DNA from: Stappia indica
GTDB lineage: Bacteria > Pseudomonadota > Alphaproteobacteria > Rhizobiales > Stappiaceae
NCBI RefSeq assembly: GCF_020177335.1
Contig: NZ_JAIVMG010000001.1
Span: forward strand, 124,001 to 188,000
DNA: 64,000 nt
Direction of reading: 5' to 3'
Positions 27,922 through 36,514 of this stretch are shown piece after piece (position 1 is the first letter of the stretch; every line of letters starts with the position of its first letter). Under the pieces are notes generated by a model. It ran no database searches. It saw only the letters and a list, made by a program, of their open reading frames with translations, and had not been told where the DNA came from. The translations under genes were made by a program, and so were the position numbers.

Positions 27922-30003
27922 ATGACCGCGCCCGTCCTGAAATCCTCCGCTTGCCCGCATGATTGCCCTTCCACTTGCGCGCTCGATGTGGAGCTTCTGG
28001 CCGATGGGCGGGTCGGGCGGCTGCGGGGCGCGCGCGGCAATGCCTATACCGCCGGTGTGATCTGCGCCAAGGTCGCGCGCTATGCGGACCGGCTCTATCA
28101 TCCGGACCGGCTGCTGACGCCGCTGCGGCGGGTCGGCGCCAAGGGGGAAGGGCGGTTCGAGCCGATCTCCTGGGACGAGGCGCTCGATACGGTCGCCGAG
28201 CGCTTTCTCGCGGCTGAAGCCCGGCATGGCGCGGAGACGGTCTGGCCCTACCACTATGCCGGGACCATGGGGCTGGTGCAGCGCGATTCCATTCACCGGT
28301 TGCGGCACGCCAAGGGGTATTCGCGGCAGTTCGACACCATCTGTACCAATCCGGCCTGGACCGGGTTCATCGCCGGCACGGGGCGTCTTGCCGGTCCCGA
28401 TCCGCGCGAAATGGCGGTGTCCGACCAGATCGTCATCTGGGGCACCAACCCTGTCTCCACCCAGGTCAATGTGATGACCCACGCGATGACCGCGCGCAAG
28501 AAACGCGGTGCGAAGATCATCGCGGTGGATGTCTATCGCACGCAGACGGTGAAACAGGCCGATCTAGGGCTTGTGCTCAAGCCGGGAACCGATGCGGCGC
28601 TTGCCTGCGCGGTGATGCATGTCCTGTTCCGCGACGATCTGGCGGACCGGGAGTATCTCGCCGCGCATACGGATTGTCCGCAGGAGCTGGAGGCGCATCT
28701 GGCGACCCGGACCCCGGAATGGGCGGCGGCGATCACCGGGCTGTCCACCGACGAGATCGAGCAGTTCGCGGCGATGGTCGGCCGGACCAAGAGGACCTAC
28801 TTCCGGCTTGGTTACGGCTTCACCCGCTCGCGCAACGGGGTGGTGTCCATGCATGCGGCCTCATCCATTGCCGCGGTGACCGGCGCCTGGACCGTCGAAG
28901 GAGGCGGTGCGTTCCACAACAACGGCGCGATCTATCAGCTGGACAAGAGCCGGGTGGAGGCGCTTGACCTTTGCGACGGGCGCACCCGCCAGCTCGACCA
29001 GAGCCAGATCGGCCGGATTTTGACCGGCGATGCGGCGGCCCTGCAGGGCGGACCGCCGGTGACGGCGATGCTGATCCAGAACACCAATCCGGTCTCGGTC
29101 GCCCCGGAGCAGGAGTTGGTGAAGCAGGGCTTTGCCCGGGACGATCTGTTCGTCTGCGTCCATGAGCAGTTCATGACCGAAACGGCGAAGATGGCCGATA
29201 TCGTGTTGCCGGCGACCCAGTTCCTGGAACACGACGATATCTACAAGGGCGGCGGACACCAGTATCTGATCCTCGGGCCGAAGGTGACCGACGGTCCCGG
29301 CGAGACCCGGGAGAATCTCGTCGTTCTCAACGAACTCGCCCGACGGCTTGGTGCCACCGAGCATCCCGGGTTCGAGATGGATGCCCGCGCCCATATCGAC
29401 TGGATGCTGCAGGCCTCCGGTCTGGGTACGCTGGAGCGGATCGAGGCGAACCGCTGGATCGATTGCCAGCCGGACTTCGAGACCGCGCATTACCTCAAGG
29501 GCTTTGCCTGGCCGGATCGGCGGTTCCGGTTCAAGCCCGACTGGCCGAGCATTCCGGCGCCCAATGACGGGCCGATGGGGCCTTGGGCCGACCTTCCGGC
29601 CTTACCCGATTTCTGGCCGGTGATCGAGGAGGCCGACGAGGCCCATCCGTTCCGGCTGGTCACGGCGCCGGCGCGCTCCTTCCTCAACACCACCTTCAAC
29701 AAGACGCCGGAATCCCTTGCCAAGGAAGGGAAACCGACTCTGATGATCCGGCCCGATGAGGCCGAACGCCTTGGCATCTCGGACGGTGCGGCGATCCTGG
29801 TCGGCAATCGGCGCGGCGCCGTCCGGTTGCAGGCCCGGCTGTTCGAGGGAGTGAAGCCGGGGGTGGTGATCGCCGAAGGCATCTGGCCGAACGACGCCTA
29901 TCCGGATGGGCGCGGCATCAACACGCTGACCGGCGGCGATGCCGTCGCGCCCTATGGCGGGGCCGCCTTCCATGACACCGCCGTGTGGGTGCGGCTGGCC
30001 TGA
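27922..30003 (+). CDS. Molybdopterin-dependent oxidoreductase (DMSO reductase superfamily)
   Basis: The 693-residue protein has an N-terminal [4Fe-4S] site (Cys11, Cys15, Cys19, Cys48), molybdopterin domains with WGTNPVSTQVNVM and NTNPVSV, and a C-terminal molydopterin-binding domain (from about 590). Cys141 in DTICTNPAWTGF aligns with the position that supplies the molybdenum ligand in NapA/Fdh-type enzymes. There is no Tat signal, so it should be cytoplasmic. No FeS or membrane subunit or maturation chaperone is adjacent, so it appears to work alone or with a remote electron carrier. AAGGTGG precedes the ATG. The substrate is unknown. Confidence 0.88.
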   Translation: MTAPVLKSSACPHDCPSTCALDVELLADGRVGRLRGARGNAYTAGVICAKVARYADRLYHPDRLLTPLRRVGAKGEGRFEPISWDEALDTVAERFLAAEARHGAETVWPYHYAGTMGLVQRDSIHRLRHAKGYSRQFDTICTNPAWTGFIAGTGRLAGPDPREMAVSDQIVIWGTNPVSTQVNVMTHAMTARKKRGAKIIAVDVYRTQTVKQADLGLVLKPGTDAALACAVMHVLFRDDLADREYLAAHTDCPQELEAHLATRTPEWAAAITGLSTDEIEQFAAMVGRTKRTYFRLGYGFTRSRNGVVSMHAASSIAAVTGAWTVEGGGAFHNNGAIYQLDKSRVEALDLCDGRTRQLDQSQIGRILTGDAAALQGGPPVTAMLIQNTNPVSVAPEQELVKQGFARDDLFVCVHEQFMTETAKMADIVLPATQFLEHDDIYKGGGHQYLILGPKVTDGPGETRENLVVLNELARRLGATEHPGFEMDARAHIDWMLQASGLGTLERIEANRWIDCQPDFETAHYLKGFAWPDRRFRFKPDWPSIPAPNDGPMGPWADLPALPDFWPVIEEADEAHPFRLVTAPARSFLNTTFNKTPESLAKEGKPTLMIRPDEAERLGISDGAAILVGNRRGAVRLQARLFEGVKPGVVIAEGIWPNDAYPDGRGINTLTGGDAVAPYGGAAFHDTAVWVRLA

Positions 30004-30035
30004 GCGCCGTGCTTTTTGCGTTCGCGGTATGACGG

Positions 30036-31040
30036 TCAGGCGGTGTCGCGGGCCTGCCAGGCGCTGGGGCTCATGCCGGTGACGCGCGCGAACTCGCGGT
30101 TGAAGTTGGATTTCGTGTTGAAGCCGCTGGCCAGCATGGCGCCGGTGATGTTGTCGCCGGCACGTAGCCGCTCGCAGGCGTGGGCGATGCGAAAGCCATT
30201 CACGTAGCGCGAGACGTTGTCGCCGGTGGCGCGGTTGATGGCGGCGGAAAGCTGTTTGGCCGGCACCTGCAGCCGCCGGGCAAGGCGTGCGAGGGTCAAG
30301 CCAGGGTCGAGATAAAGCGTGCTGTCGCGCAGCAGGGCGTCGAGCCGGGCCATCAGGTCCTTGTCGGCGGCCGGGTCGCCCGCATCCGGACGCGGGGCTT
30401 GCGGGGCCGTGCGCTCCTCCGGAGCGCCGACGACGCTTTGTGACAGGCTGAGCAGGCCGATGCTGAAGAGGGCGGCGGACGACAGCAGGCTGACGATCCA
30501 GGGCTGAAGCCAGCCCCGGCCGGTGGCGAGGGCAATGGCGATGAGTCCATCGCTGACGGCCGACAGGATCAGCGCGAGGGCAATGGCGCTCCAGACGAGG
30601 CTGGGCAGAGGGCCGGTTTCAAGGCGCATCAGCGGCAACCCATCCGGCCCCTGCCGGAGCCGCAGCAGGATCGCCCCGCCATAGGCGAGGAAGACCGCCG
30701 GGACGACGACATCCAGCGTGTCCGGCGCGAAGGCCATGCAGAAGGCGGTGAACACCGGCACGGCGAGATGGACGGCATCGCGCGCGGGATCGAAAGCACG
30801 AATGGCGGTTGCCTGAAAGGCGACCCAGGCAAGCGGCGGGATCAGCGTCGCCGTGATCGGCTGAACCGCCAGCAAGGCGGCGATTCCATAGTGCTGATGC
30901 AGCGAGACCACCACACCTTGCAAGGCGCAGACGGCGAGCAGCGCGCAAAAGAGATGAGGGCGATCTCCGGTCAGCAGAGCGCGCAGAAACAGAAAACCCA
31001 GAACGAGGGCAACGATCATCGGGATCGGCAGGGCAAGCAT
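30036..31040 (-). CDS. Membrane-bound AraC family transcriptional regulator
   Basis: The 334-residue protein has six to seven hydrophobic helices over the first about 210 residues and then a complete AraC DNA-binding domain (LTLARLARRLQVPAKQLSAA for the first helix-turn-helix; SGFNTKSNFNREFARVTGMSPSAWQ for the second). Such 7TM-AraC proteins are thought to sense signals in or across the membrane while bound to DNA. I start at the ATG at 31040, where the first helix begins, rather than at 31118. It diverges from an exported hydrolase gene, a plausible target. Confidence 0.85.
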   Translation of the reverse strand: MLALPIPMIVALVLGFLFLRALLTGDRPHLFCALLAVCALQGVVVSLHQHYGIAALLAVQPITATLIPPLAWVAFQATAIRAFDPARDAVHLAVPVFTAFCMAFAPDTLDVVVPAVFLAYGGAILLRLRQGPDGLPLMRLETGPLPSLVWSAIALALILSAVSDGLIAIALATGRGWLQPWIVSLLSSAALFSIGLLSLSQSVVGAPEERTAPQAPRPDAGDPAADKDLMARLDALLRDSTLYLDPGLTLARLARRLQVPAKQLSAAINRATGDNVSRYVNGFRIAHACERLRAGDNITGAMLASGFNTKSNFNREFARVTGMSPSAWQARDTA

Positions 31041-31173
31041 GGGCGGCCTTCGGTTGTTTCCGTCTGAATAGTCCGAAATCCGGTTTCGGGCGACCTGATA
31101 CCGGTTTGAGGACGCCAAATGGATGGGATGGAGGTTCTTTCGCTGGAGTGTTTTCAGTCGAAAGGAGCTTCCG

Positions 31174-32208
31174 ATGAAACGTCTGCTGCTTGCCGTCTCT
31201 CTTGTTTCGAGCCTCGCGCTGCCGTCGGCTGCCGCCGAACCGAAGATGGAACCGATCGCCGGATACGACCGGCTGGAGGTTGACGCGCCGCACCGCGCCC
31301 GGCCGCTCGATGCTTCGCTCTGGTATCCGGCGGGGCGGCGGACCTATCGCGGGTTGATCGGCGACAATGCGGTGTTCAAGGGCTCCTCCGGGCTTGTCGG
31401 CGCGGCCATTGCCGAGGGGCGGTTTCCGCTGGTGGTGCTGTCGCATGGCTCCGGCGGCAATATGGACGCAATCTCGTGGATTTCCTCGGGGCTGGCGCTG
31501 CGCGGCGCCATGGTGCTTGCGGTCAATCACCCGGGCAGCACCTCCGGCGATTCCTCGCCGCGCCGCTCCCTGCGGCTGGATGAGCGTGCGGCGGATCTGA
31601 CCACCGCGCTGGATCACCTACTGGCCGAGCCGGAATTCGCACGCCATGTCGACGCCGCCCGCATCGCCTCGCTGGGGTTTTCGCTCGGCGGGGCGACGGC
31701 GCTCAACCTGGCCGGCGCCCGGTGGGACCGGGAGGCTTATCGCACCTATTGCGCGCGCATGGGCGATCTGGCCGAGGACTGCGTCTTCTTTGCCAAGGGG
31801 GGCGTGGATGTGGCGGCCCTGCCGGACGGGTTTGCGGCGGAGATGCGTGATCCGCGCATCAGCGCGGCCATTGCCGTTGATCCGGGCATGAGCTATGCGA
31901 TCACCGAGGCGAGCGCTGCGGAGCTCTCCATGCCAGTGCTGCTGATCAGCCTGGGGGAGAAGAATCTCTGGAAGGCGGCGGATGTCGGACCGGCGGGAAG
32001 CAACCTCGCCGGGCGTCTCGCCAATGCCCGGCACGCGGTGGTCAAGCCGGCGCATCACTTCACCTTCCTGGCCGAGTGCAAGCCGGAAGGGGCGGCGGTG
32101 CTGGCCGAGGAGCAGGACGATCCGGTGTGTGACGACCCGGAGGGCACGGACCGCGCCCGCATTCATGCCGAGATCATCGACCAGATCGCCGACTTCATGG
32201 GGCTTTGA
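31174..32208 (+). CDS. Exported alpha/beta hydrolase (dienelactone hydrolase-like)
   Basis: The 344-residue protein has a Sec signal (about 1-21, ending SAAAEP), then an alpha/beta hydrolase fold with oxyanion segment VVLSHGSGGN and nucleophile elbow GFSLGGATAL (Gly-x-Ser-x-Gly). A late His in KPAHHFTFL may be the catalytic base. Substrates could be esters or lactones in the periplasm. AAAGGAG precedes the ATG. It is divergent from the membrane AraC regulator, 133 bp apart. Confidence 0.85.
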   Translation: MKRLLLAVSLVSSLALPSAAAEPKMEPIAGYDRLEVDAPHRARPLDASLWYPAGRRTYRGLIGDNAVFKGSSGLVGAAIAEGRFPLVVLSHGSGGNMDAISWISSGLALRGAMVLAVNHPGSTSGDSSPRRSLRLDERAADLTTALDHLLAEPEFARHVDAARIASLGFSLGGATALNLAGARWDREAYRTYCARMGDLAEDCVFFAKGGVDVAALPDGFAAEMRDPRISAAIAVDPGMSYAITEASAAELSMPVLLISLGEKNLWKAADVGPAGSNLAGRLANARHAVVKPAHHFTFLAECKPEGAAVLAEEQDDPVCDDPEGTDRARIHAEIIDQIADFMGL

Positions 32209-32217
32209 CGACAGCGA

Positions 32218-32245
32218 GGCCGGGCGCGCATCGCCGCGCCCGGCC
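32218..32245 (+). terminator. GC stem-loop after the hydrolase gene
   Basis: GGCCGGGCGCG and CGCGCCCGGCC form a perfect 11-bp stem with loop CATCGC, 9 bp after the stop. There is no T-run, so termination efficiency is uncertain. Confidence 0.6.
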
Positions 32246-32420
32246 AGTGATGCACCAAGCCCCGTGAGGGGCGTCCTCCCGGACGAAGCGCTAGCGAAGA
32301 TCCGGGAACGGCGAGCCACGGCCTTTCGGTTCCAGCCCTATGAAAACGCCCGCCTTTCGGCTCCCCGATCCCGGCTCGGGGGCGGGGATGACGCCGAGGC
32401 GCGTTCGTCCGGCCTCATTT
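32246..32420 (-). repeat. Dispersed intergenic repeat, copy B
   Basis: Inverted ends GCGTCCTCCCGG (32271-32282) and a degenerate partner CGGGGATGACGC (32383-32394) enclose a block matching the reverse complement of copy A and the plus strand of copy D. Shared words include GATCCGGGAACGGCGAGCCA versus GATCCGGGATCGGCGAGGCA in D, ATGAAAACGC in B, D and inverted A, and CCCCGATCCCGGCTCGGGGG shared with inverted A. It fills the convergent gap between the hydrolase and the GST gene. Confidence 0.7.
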
Positions 32421-32436
32421 TGTCGGCGGCAGTAAC

Positions 32437-33159
32437 TCAGGCGGCTTCCGGCAGCATCGCGGCGGCGCCGAATACCGTTTCCTCGACCCGGCGGACATAG
32501 GCGCTGAAGGCGGGGATGGCGGCGGCGTGGCGCTGCAGCGGCGATTGGAGTTCCGGGCAGAGGATGTTGATCAGAAGCCCGGCGAGGGTTGCGTCGATGG
32601 TCGTCGGCCGGTCGGCGAGAAAGAACGGCTTGTCGTCGAGGACGGCGGCAATGGCATCGAGATCGCGGCGGCCGAACTCATAGATCGCCTCAGGGGCGTG
32701 CCGGCCCAGCCCCTGATGATAGAGCGCCTGGCCCACGGTTTCTCGCACCTCTGCGAGAATACCCGCCCGGGCCGGCGCGGGCAGGAAGCCGAGCACCTTG
32801 TCGCGCATCACAGCTTCGTTCGCCGGTTCGATCCAGCGACTGTAGACGAGGCACCAGCGCAGGTGTTCCTCGGCCATGCGTCGGAACGCCTCGGCGGTGG
32901 CCATCTCATAGGCTGTCAAACTTCTGTCTGCATCGAGGCCATGGTGCTGTTCCAGATGCTGCTGGATCAGCGAGCTGTCGGGAATGAGCCGGTCGCCATC
33001 CTTCAGCACCGGCACCTTGCCATGGGGCAACAGGGCCTCTTCCGGGGCCTGCTTGCTGTAGTCGAGCCCGGCAAGCGCGAGCAGGACCTCGGCCTTGTAG
33101 CCAAAGGGAGACAGGCTGCGCAGGCCGAAGGTGGAGGGAAAATCGATCAGGACAAGCAT
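32437..33159 (-). CDS. Glutathione S-transferase family protein
   Basis: The 240-residue protein has an N-terminal thioredoxin-like GST domain (LSPFGYKAEVLLALAGLDY; cis-proline site GKVPVLKDGD; DSSLIQQHLE) and an all-helical C-terminal domain (PTTIDATLAGLLIN). The usual N-terminal catalytic residue is probably the Ser in SLSPFGYK. The start at 33159 is preceded by GGAGT; the longer frame has no GST-like sequence. It is divergent from a WYL-type regulator with a dyad between them, suggesting joint control. Confidence 0.88.
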   Translation of the reverse strand: MLVLIDFPSTFGLRSLSPFGYKAEVLLALAGLDYSKQAPEEALLPHGKVPVLKDGDRLIPDSSLIQQHLEQHHGLDADRSLTAYEMATAEAFRRMAEEHLRWCLVYSRWIEPANEAVMRDKVLGFLPAPARAGILAEVRETVGQALYHQGLGRHAPEAIYEFGRRDLDAIAAVLDDKPFFLADRPTTIDATLAGLLINILCPELQSPLQRHAAAIPAFSAYVRRVEETVFGAAAMLPEAA

Positions 33160-33209
33160 GGGGTTACTCCCGGTGTGACGTTGCGATGGGCTTGTGATAG
33201 AGCAAGGCC

Positions 33210-33229
33210 GCTGACAGCATGGTGTCAGC
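33210..33229. promoter_or_regulatory. Perfect dyad operator candidate between GST and WYL regulator
   Basis: GCTGACA-GCATGG-TGTCAGC is a 7-6-7 perfect inverted repeat located 51 bp from the GST start and 43 bp from the regulator start. Its position and symmetry fit a binding site for the adjacent WYL regulator controlling both genes. Confidence 0.6.
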
Positions 33230-33271
33230 ATCAAACACAGCGCCATGACGAAACGGCAGGGAGGAACGGGA

Positions 33272-34033
33272 ATGCGCCGCGCAGACAGGTTGTTGCAGAT
33301 CATCCAGATCCTGCGTCGGGCTCGCGGACCGGTCAGCGGCGGGGCGATGGCGCGCGAGCTTGAAGTATCCTTGCGCACGCTCTATCGCGACATGGTGGCG
33401 CTGGAAGCGTCCGGCGTGCCGGTGCGGGGGGAAGCGGGCCTCGGCTATGTGCTGGAAGAGGGCTACGACCTTCCGCCGTTGATGTTCACCGCCGAGGAGC
33501 TGGAAACGGTGATGCTGGGCCTGCGCATGGCCGAGGCCAAGGGCGATGCGGCGCTTGGCCGGGCCGCGCGCGATGCGGTGGCGAAGATCGCCGCCGTGCT
33601 GCCGGAGGGGCTGCGCGGCCCGTTCATCGACGCGCCGCTTTATGCGCCGTCGCCAGCGTTGGTGCCCGCCGATATCATCGACCCCGCGCTGTTGCGCGAG
33701 GCGCTGCGTAGCGAACGCAAGGTCGAGATCCTCTATCAGGTGCCGGACCGGGTGCCGGAACGACGGGTGGTCTGGCCCATCGTGCTGGCGTTTTTCGAGC
33801 GGGCGCGGGTGATGGCCGCCTATTGCGAGCTGCGCCAGGATTTCCGCAACTTCCGCACCGACCGGATGCTGGAGCTGAAGGTGCTCGACAGCCGCTCGCC
33901 CCGGCCGCGCAAGCGGCTTTACGCCGAATGGTGGCGCCAGATCCGCGCGGGCGGGGAAGAGGGGAACTCTTGCGTGCCACAGCCCGGACCGGCCACGGCA
34001 GGCGTGACCGGGCAAGCTGCGGGAGGACGTTAG
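33272..34033 (+). CDS. YafY/WYL-type HTH transcriptional regulator
   Basis: The 253-residue protein has an N-terminal HTH_11 winged helix (about 1-58; ADRLLQIIQILRRARGPVSG, SLRTLYRDMVALE) and a central/C-terminal WYL-like domain (SERKVEILYQ through RTDRMLELKVLD) expected to bind a nucleotide-derived or small ligand. GGGAGGAAC precedes the ATG at 33272. It probably represses itself and the divergent GST through the dyad at 33210-33229. Its stop overlaps the convergent purN stop by 4 bp. The low-complexity Gly/Ala-rich last 25 residues may be an extension. Confidence 0.87.
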   Translation: MRRADRLLQIIQILRRARGPVSGGAMARELEVSLRTLYRDMVALEASGVPVRGEAGLGYVLEEGYDLPPLMFTAEELETVMLGLRMAEAKGDAALGRAARDAVAKIAAVLPEGLRGPFIDAPLYAPSPALVPADIIDPALLREALRSERKVEILYQVPDRVPERRVVWPIVLAFFERARVMAAYCELRQDFRNFRTDRMLELKVLDSRSPRPRKRLYAEWWRQIRAGGEEGNSCVPQPGPATAGVTGQAAGGR

Positions 34034-34704
34034 CTGTCGCTGCCGGATGGGCTGACGAACCGCCGGCTTGCGGCATCGGTGGCCGTGTCGGCGGTCAACA
34101 CCCGGTTGCCCTCGATCCGGGTGCGGCCGGAGGCGACGAGCGCCAACGCCTGCGGGTAGATCTCATGCTCCACCGTCAGCACACGGGCGGCGAGGGTCGC
34201 TTCCGTGTCGTCATCGAGAACGGCAACGGCCCCTTGTACGACGATAGGCCCTGCATCCATTTCGCTGCGGACAAAATGAACGGTGGCGCCATGCAGCTTG
34301 CAGCCATCGGCCAGCGCCCTGGCGTGGGTGTCGAGCCCCTTGAACGCGGGCAGGAGGGCCGGATGGATGTTGAGCAGCCGATCACGCCAGCGGTCGACGA
34401 ACCAGGGCGTGAGCAGGCGCATGAAGCCGGCAAGGCACACGAGCTCGATCCGCGCCTCGCGCAGCACCGCATCGAGCCGCTCCTCGAAGGCCTGGCGTCC
34501 GGAAAAGGCGCGATGGGCGACGGTCTCGGTGGCGATCCCCACAGCCTCAGCCCGCTCCAGCGCCGGGGCGCCGGGTACGTTGGCGACCACAAGCACGATC
34601 TCCGCCGGATAGGCAGGGTCGGCGGCGGCGGCCAGCAGCGACACCATGTTGCTGCCGCGCCCGGAGACAAGCACGGCCGTGCGTTTGCGAGCGGAAGAGG
34701 TCAC
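34030..34704 (-). CDS. purN: Phosphoribosylglycinamide formyltransferase 1
   Basis: PurN transfers a formyl group from 10-formyltetrahydrofolate to GAR, the third step of purine synthesis. The 224-residue protein has SGRGSNM at the N-terminus, [12 protein letters not shown] (catalytic Asn-His) and [16 protein letters not shown] (catalytic Asp). The start is a GTG at 34704 that overlaps the purM stop by 4 bases (GTGA); the long upstream frame is out-of-frame purM sequence. Confidence 0.95.
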   Translation of the reverse strand: MTSSARKRTAVLVSGRGSNMVSLLAAAADPAYPAEIVLVVANVPGAPALERAEAVGIATETVAHRAFSGRQAFEERLDAVLREARIELVCLAGFMRLLTPWFVDRWRDRLLNIHPALLPAFKGLDTHARALADGCKLHGATVHFVRSEMDAGPIVVQGAVAVLDDDTEATLAARVLTVEHEIYPQALALVASGRTRIEGNRVLTADTATDAASRRFVSPSGSDS

Positions 34705-35792
34705 AGGGTCAGCGCGCCGTCGAACACGACCGCGTCCTCTTCGGGGGCTCCGGCCACGCGCGCTTCCAGCGCACCGAGGCGAACGACGGTCTCGCCGGCT
34801 CCCTCCAGGGTGGCGGTGACCGCGTCGACGGCGTCGGCGGCAACCGCGACAACCATGCCGATGCCGCAGTTGAAGGTGCGCAGCATCTCCGCTTCGGCCA
34901 CGCCGCCGGTGCGGGCGAGCCACTGGAAGACCGGCGGCACGGAAATCGCCGCAAGGTCGATGCGCGCGGCAAGCCCCTCGGGCAGCACCCGGGGCAGGTT
35001 TTCCGGCAGACCGCCGCCGGTGATATGCGCCAGCGCCTTGATGCCGTCACCGGCGGCGAGCGTCGCAAGCAGCGATTTGACGTAGATCCGGGTCGGGGTC
35101 ATCAGCGCGGCGCCGAGCGAGGTGTCAGCGGCGAAGGGGGCGGGGTCGGCCCAGCCGAGACCGCTGCGCTCAACGATACGGCGCACCAAGGAGAAGCCGT
35201 TGGAGTGAACGCCGGTGGAGGCGAGGCCGAGCAGAACGTCGCCTTCGGCAAGATCGCCGCGCGGCAGCAGGCGGCCACGCTCGGCGGCGCCGACGGCAAA
35301 GCCGGCCAGATCGTAGTCGCCGCTGGCGTACATGCCCGGCATTTCCGCCGTCTCACCGCCGATCAGCGCGCAGCCGGCGAGGCGGCAACCATCGGCGATG
35401 CCCTTGACCACCGCCGTCGCCGTCTCCAGATCGAGGGCGCCGCAGGCGTAATAGTCGAGGAAGAAAAGGGGTTCCGCGCCTTGAACGACGAGATCGTTGA
35501 CGCACATGGCGACAAGGTCGATGCCGACGGTGGCATGCTGGCCGCTGTCGATGGCGATCTTCAGCTTGGTGCCGACGCCGTCATTGGCGGCGACCAGCAC
35601 CGGATCGGAGAACCCCGCCGCCTTCAGGTCGAACAGGCCGCCGAAGCCGCCGATGTCGCTGTCCGCGCCGGGCCGGGCCGTCGCCTTGACATGCGGCTTG
35701 ATGCGCTTGACGAGCGTATTGCCCGCATCAATATCCACTCCGGCGTCGGCATAGGTCATCCCGTTGCCGCCGGTTGTTGGCGCCTGGCTCAT
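34701..35792 (-). CDS. purM: Phosphoribosylformylglycinamidine cyclo-ligase
   Basis: PurM (AIR synthetase) closes the imidazole ring in the fifth step of purine synthesis. The 363-residue protein has [50 protein letters not shown] and [16 protein letters not shown], all standard PurM landmarks. The ATG at 35792 follows GGAGA; the frame extends 39 codons upstream without support. It is translationally coupled to purN. Confidence 0.96.
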   Translation of the reverse strand: MSQAPTTGGNGMTYADAGVDIDAGNTLVKRIKPHVKATARPGADSDIGGFGGLFDLKAAGFSDPVLVAANDGVGTKLKIAIDSGQHATVGIDLVAMCVNDLVVQGAEPLFFLDYYACGALDLETATAVVKGIADGCRLAGCALIGGETAEMPGMYASGDYDLAGFAVGAAERGRLLPRGDLAEGDVLLGLASTGVHSNGFSLVRRIVERSGLGWADPAPFAADTSLGAALMTPTRIYVKSLLATLAAGDGIKALAHITGGGLPENLPRVLPEGLAARIDLAAISVPPVFQWLARTGGVAEAEMLRTFNCGIGMVVAVAADAVDAVTATLEGAGETVVRLGALEARVAGAPEEDAVVFDGALTL

Positions 35793-35896
35793 GATGTCGT
35801 CTCCAAGTCCCGATTTGGGCGGGCATACAAACACAGAAAGACCGGAATGCAAGAAAAACCGGGCGTCCTGTTCACAACCTTCGACCGTGTGATGCC

Positions 35897-36445
35897 GTGA
35901 CCTTGCCAAACCTGATTACCTTGGTTCGGCTGGCCCTGGTGCCGGTGATCGTCTGGTTGATCGCTGAGGACCGGTTCGGACCCGCGTTCTGGCTGTTCGT
36001 TCTGTCCGGAATTTCGGACGGTGTCGATGGCTATATCGCGCGCCGCTTCGCGATGCAAAGTGCCTTGGGCGCCTTCCTTGATCCGCTGGCTGACAAGGCG
36101 CTGTTGCTGTCGGTGTTCGCAGCCCTTTATCTGTCCGGCCTGCTGCCGCTGTGGTTGCTGGTGGCGGTGGTGCTGCGCGATCTTCTGATCATGGGCGCCA
36201 TCGGCCTTTCGGAGCTGATCGGCCGGCGGGTGACGATCAAGCCGCTTCTGATCGGCAAGGCAACCACCGTGATGCAGATCGGGTTGGCGGCAACCTTGCT
36301 CGCAAAGACGGCGTTTACCATCGACCTTCCCGTATTTGAAAACTGCCTGATGCTGGGGACCGGCGGCTTGACGCTCCTGTCCGGGGCTGCCTATCTGCTG
36401 AGTTGGATCCGGCATCTGCGGATGGCGGAGCGAAAGACCGGCTAA
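35897..36445 (+). CDS. CDP-alcohol phosphatidyltransferase family protein (PgsA-like)
   Basis: The 182-residue membrane protein has about five helices and the family signature [11 protein letters not shown]...[10 protein letters not shown], giving the eight conserved residues that bind CDP-diacylglycerol and metal. Start is a GTG at 35897 (then [11 protein letters not shown], the usual N-terminus). It makes a phospholipid such as phosphatidylglycerophosphate or cardiolipin; exact product is uncertain because a genome usually has several paralogues. It is divergent from purM and is followed by an AI-2E family permease. Confidence 0.87.
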   Translation: MTLPNLITLVRLALVPVIVWLIAEDRFGPAFWLFVLSGISDGVDGYIARRFAMQSALGAFLDPLADKALLLSVFAALYLSGLLPLWLLVAVVLRDLLIMGAIGLSELIGRRVTIKPLLIGKATTVMQIGLAATLLAKTAFTIDLPVFENCLMLGTGGLTLLSGAAYLLSWIRHLRMAERKTG

Positions 36446-36514
36446 CTTCGGGAACCGCCGGGCGCGCGCTGACGCCGGCACCGGCCATCGGAAAACTTGC
36501 GGGGACAGAGCATC

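Noticed and set aside
34705-34923. Upstream extension of the purN frame
   Set aside because: The extra 73 codons are Arg/Gly-rich out-of-frame purM sequence; the GTG in the GTGA overlap is the natural coupled start.
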